From a bacterium (GTDB taxonomy: Bacteria > Patescibacteriota > Microgenomatia > Levybacterales > UBA12049), in the NCBI GenBank assembly GCA_021820025.1, contig JAKAEF010000074.1, forward strand, positions 1-5,381: a stretch of DNA of 5,381 bases, written 5' to 3'. Shown here one piece after another: positions 5,284 to 5,381 of the stretch (position 1 is the first letter of the stretch; every line of letters starts with the position of its first letter). The notes under the pieces were generated by a model. It searched no databases. It worked only from the letters and a program-made list of their open reading frames with translations, and had not been told where the DNA came from. The position numbers and the translations under genes are program-made.

Positions 5284-5381
5284 TTACCTTGGAGTAGACG
5301 ATTGTGATGATGACTTAGAAACCCATTTGTAGATGGCTGATGCAATGAACAACAAAAGAGGAATGCCCAATCTCGTTGATC
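5284..5381 (-). CDS. Possible C-terminus of a membrane or wall-anchored protein (partial)
   Basis: A minus-strand frame enters from the right edge and runs 31 codons to a TAA at 5286-5284. It reads RLGIPLLLFIASAIYKWVSK followed by a Ser/Gln-rich tail: one hydrophobic membrane-spanning stretch, then Lys residues. This is typical of a C-terminal membrane anchor and would also fit the part after the motif of a sortase substrate, but any LPxTG would lie beyond the window. A 31-codon open frame can arise by chance, and the plus-strand frame from 5333 competes with it, so this is tentative. Confidence 0.42.
   Translation of the reverse strand, partial: STRLGIPLLLFIASAIYKWVSKSSSQSSTPR

Noticed and set aside
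5303..5341. GTGATGA ... CTGA, resembling C and D boxes of an archaeal C/D sRNA
   Set aside because: The motifs are short, there are no flanking complementary stems or C'/D' boxes, and the rest of the window is clearly bacterial.

Overview
The window is AT-rich bacterial DNA with tightly packed genes. It holds five genes that can be read with confidence, one likely gene fragment at the right edge, and several well-formed sigma70-type promoters. No rRNA, tRNA, CRISPR array or transposase is visible. The combination of features is reminiscent of Candidate Phyla Radiation (Patescibacteria) genomes, perhaps Microgenomates-like. These features are a short stand-alone VanW-like protein, a surface protein with a Pro/Thr stalk ending in LPGTG, an MshA-like glycosyltransferase, an exonuclease/GIY-YIG fusion, start codons without Shine-Dalgarno sequences, and promoters lying almost on top of start codons. 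That assignment is an inference from gene style and has not been tested by phylogeny.

Left part, minus strand (1-3223). Three genes run leftwards. A sortase-type (LPGTG) surface protein (3223-2099) is followed by a secreted VanW-like protein (1994-1341). Last is a DEDDh exonuclease fused to a UvrC/Cho-type GIY-YIG nuclease (1259 to beyond the left edge). Each has its own recognisable promoter, so this looks like three transcription units rather than one operon. The first two products act outside the cell; the third is probably a DNA repair or processing nuclease.

Right part, plus strand (3485-5202). A GT4 glycosyltransferase related in its N-terminal motif to MshA and sucrose-phosphate synthase overlaps a histidine phosphatase by the four bases ATGA, so the two are probably translationally coupled. 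This suggests a two-step route: transfer of a sugar onto a phosphorylated acceptor, then removal of the phosphate. The pair is divergent from the surface-protein gene across a 261-bp intergenic region that carries a promoter for each side, each with a perfect palindrome placed where an operator would act.

Right edge (5203-5381). A near-consensus plus-strand promoter (5226-5254) has no convincing plus-strand gene behind it inside the window. On the minus strand, a 31-codon open frame entering from the edge ends at 5284 and looks like the transmembrane C-terminus of a membrane or cell-wall-anchored protein.

The points most worth a second look are the coupled glycosyltransferase/phosphatase, the leaderless-style promoters with operator-like palindromes, the LPGTG surface protein with an unrecognised cysteine-containing head, and the orphan promoter at the right.
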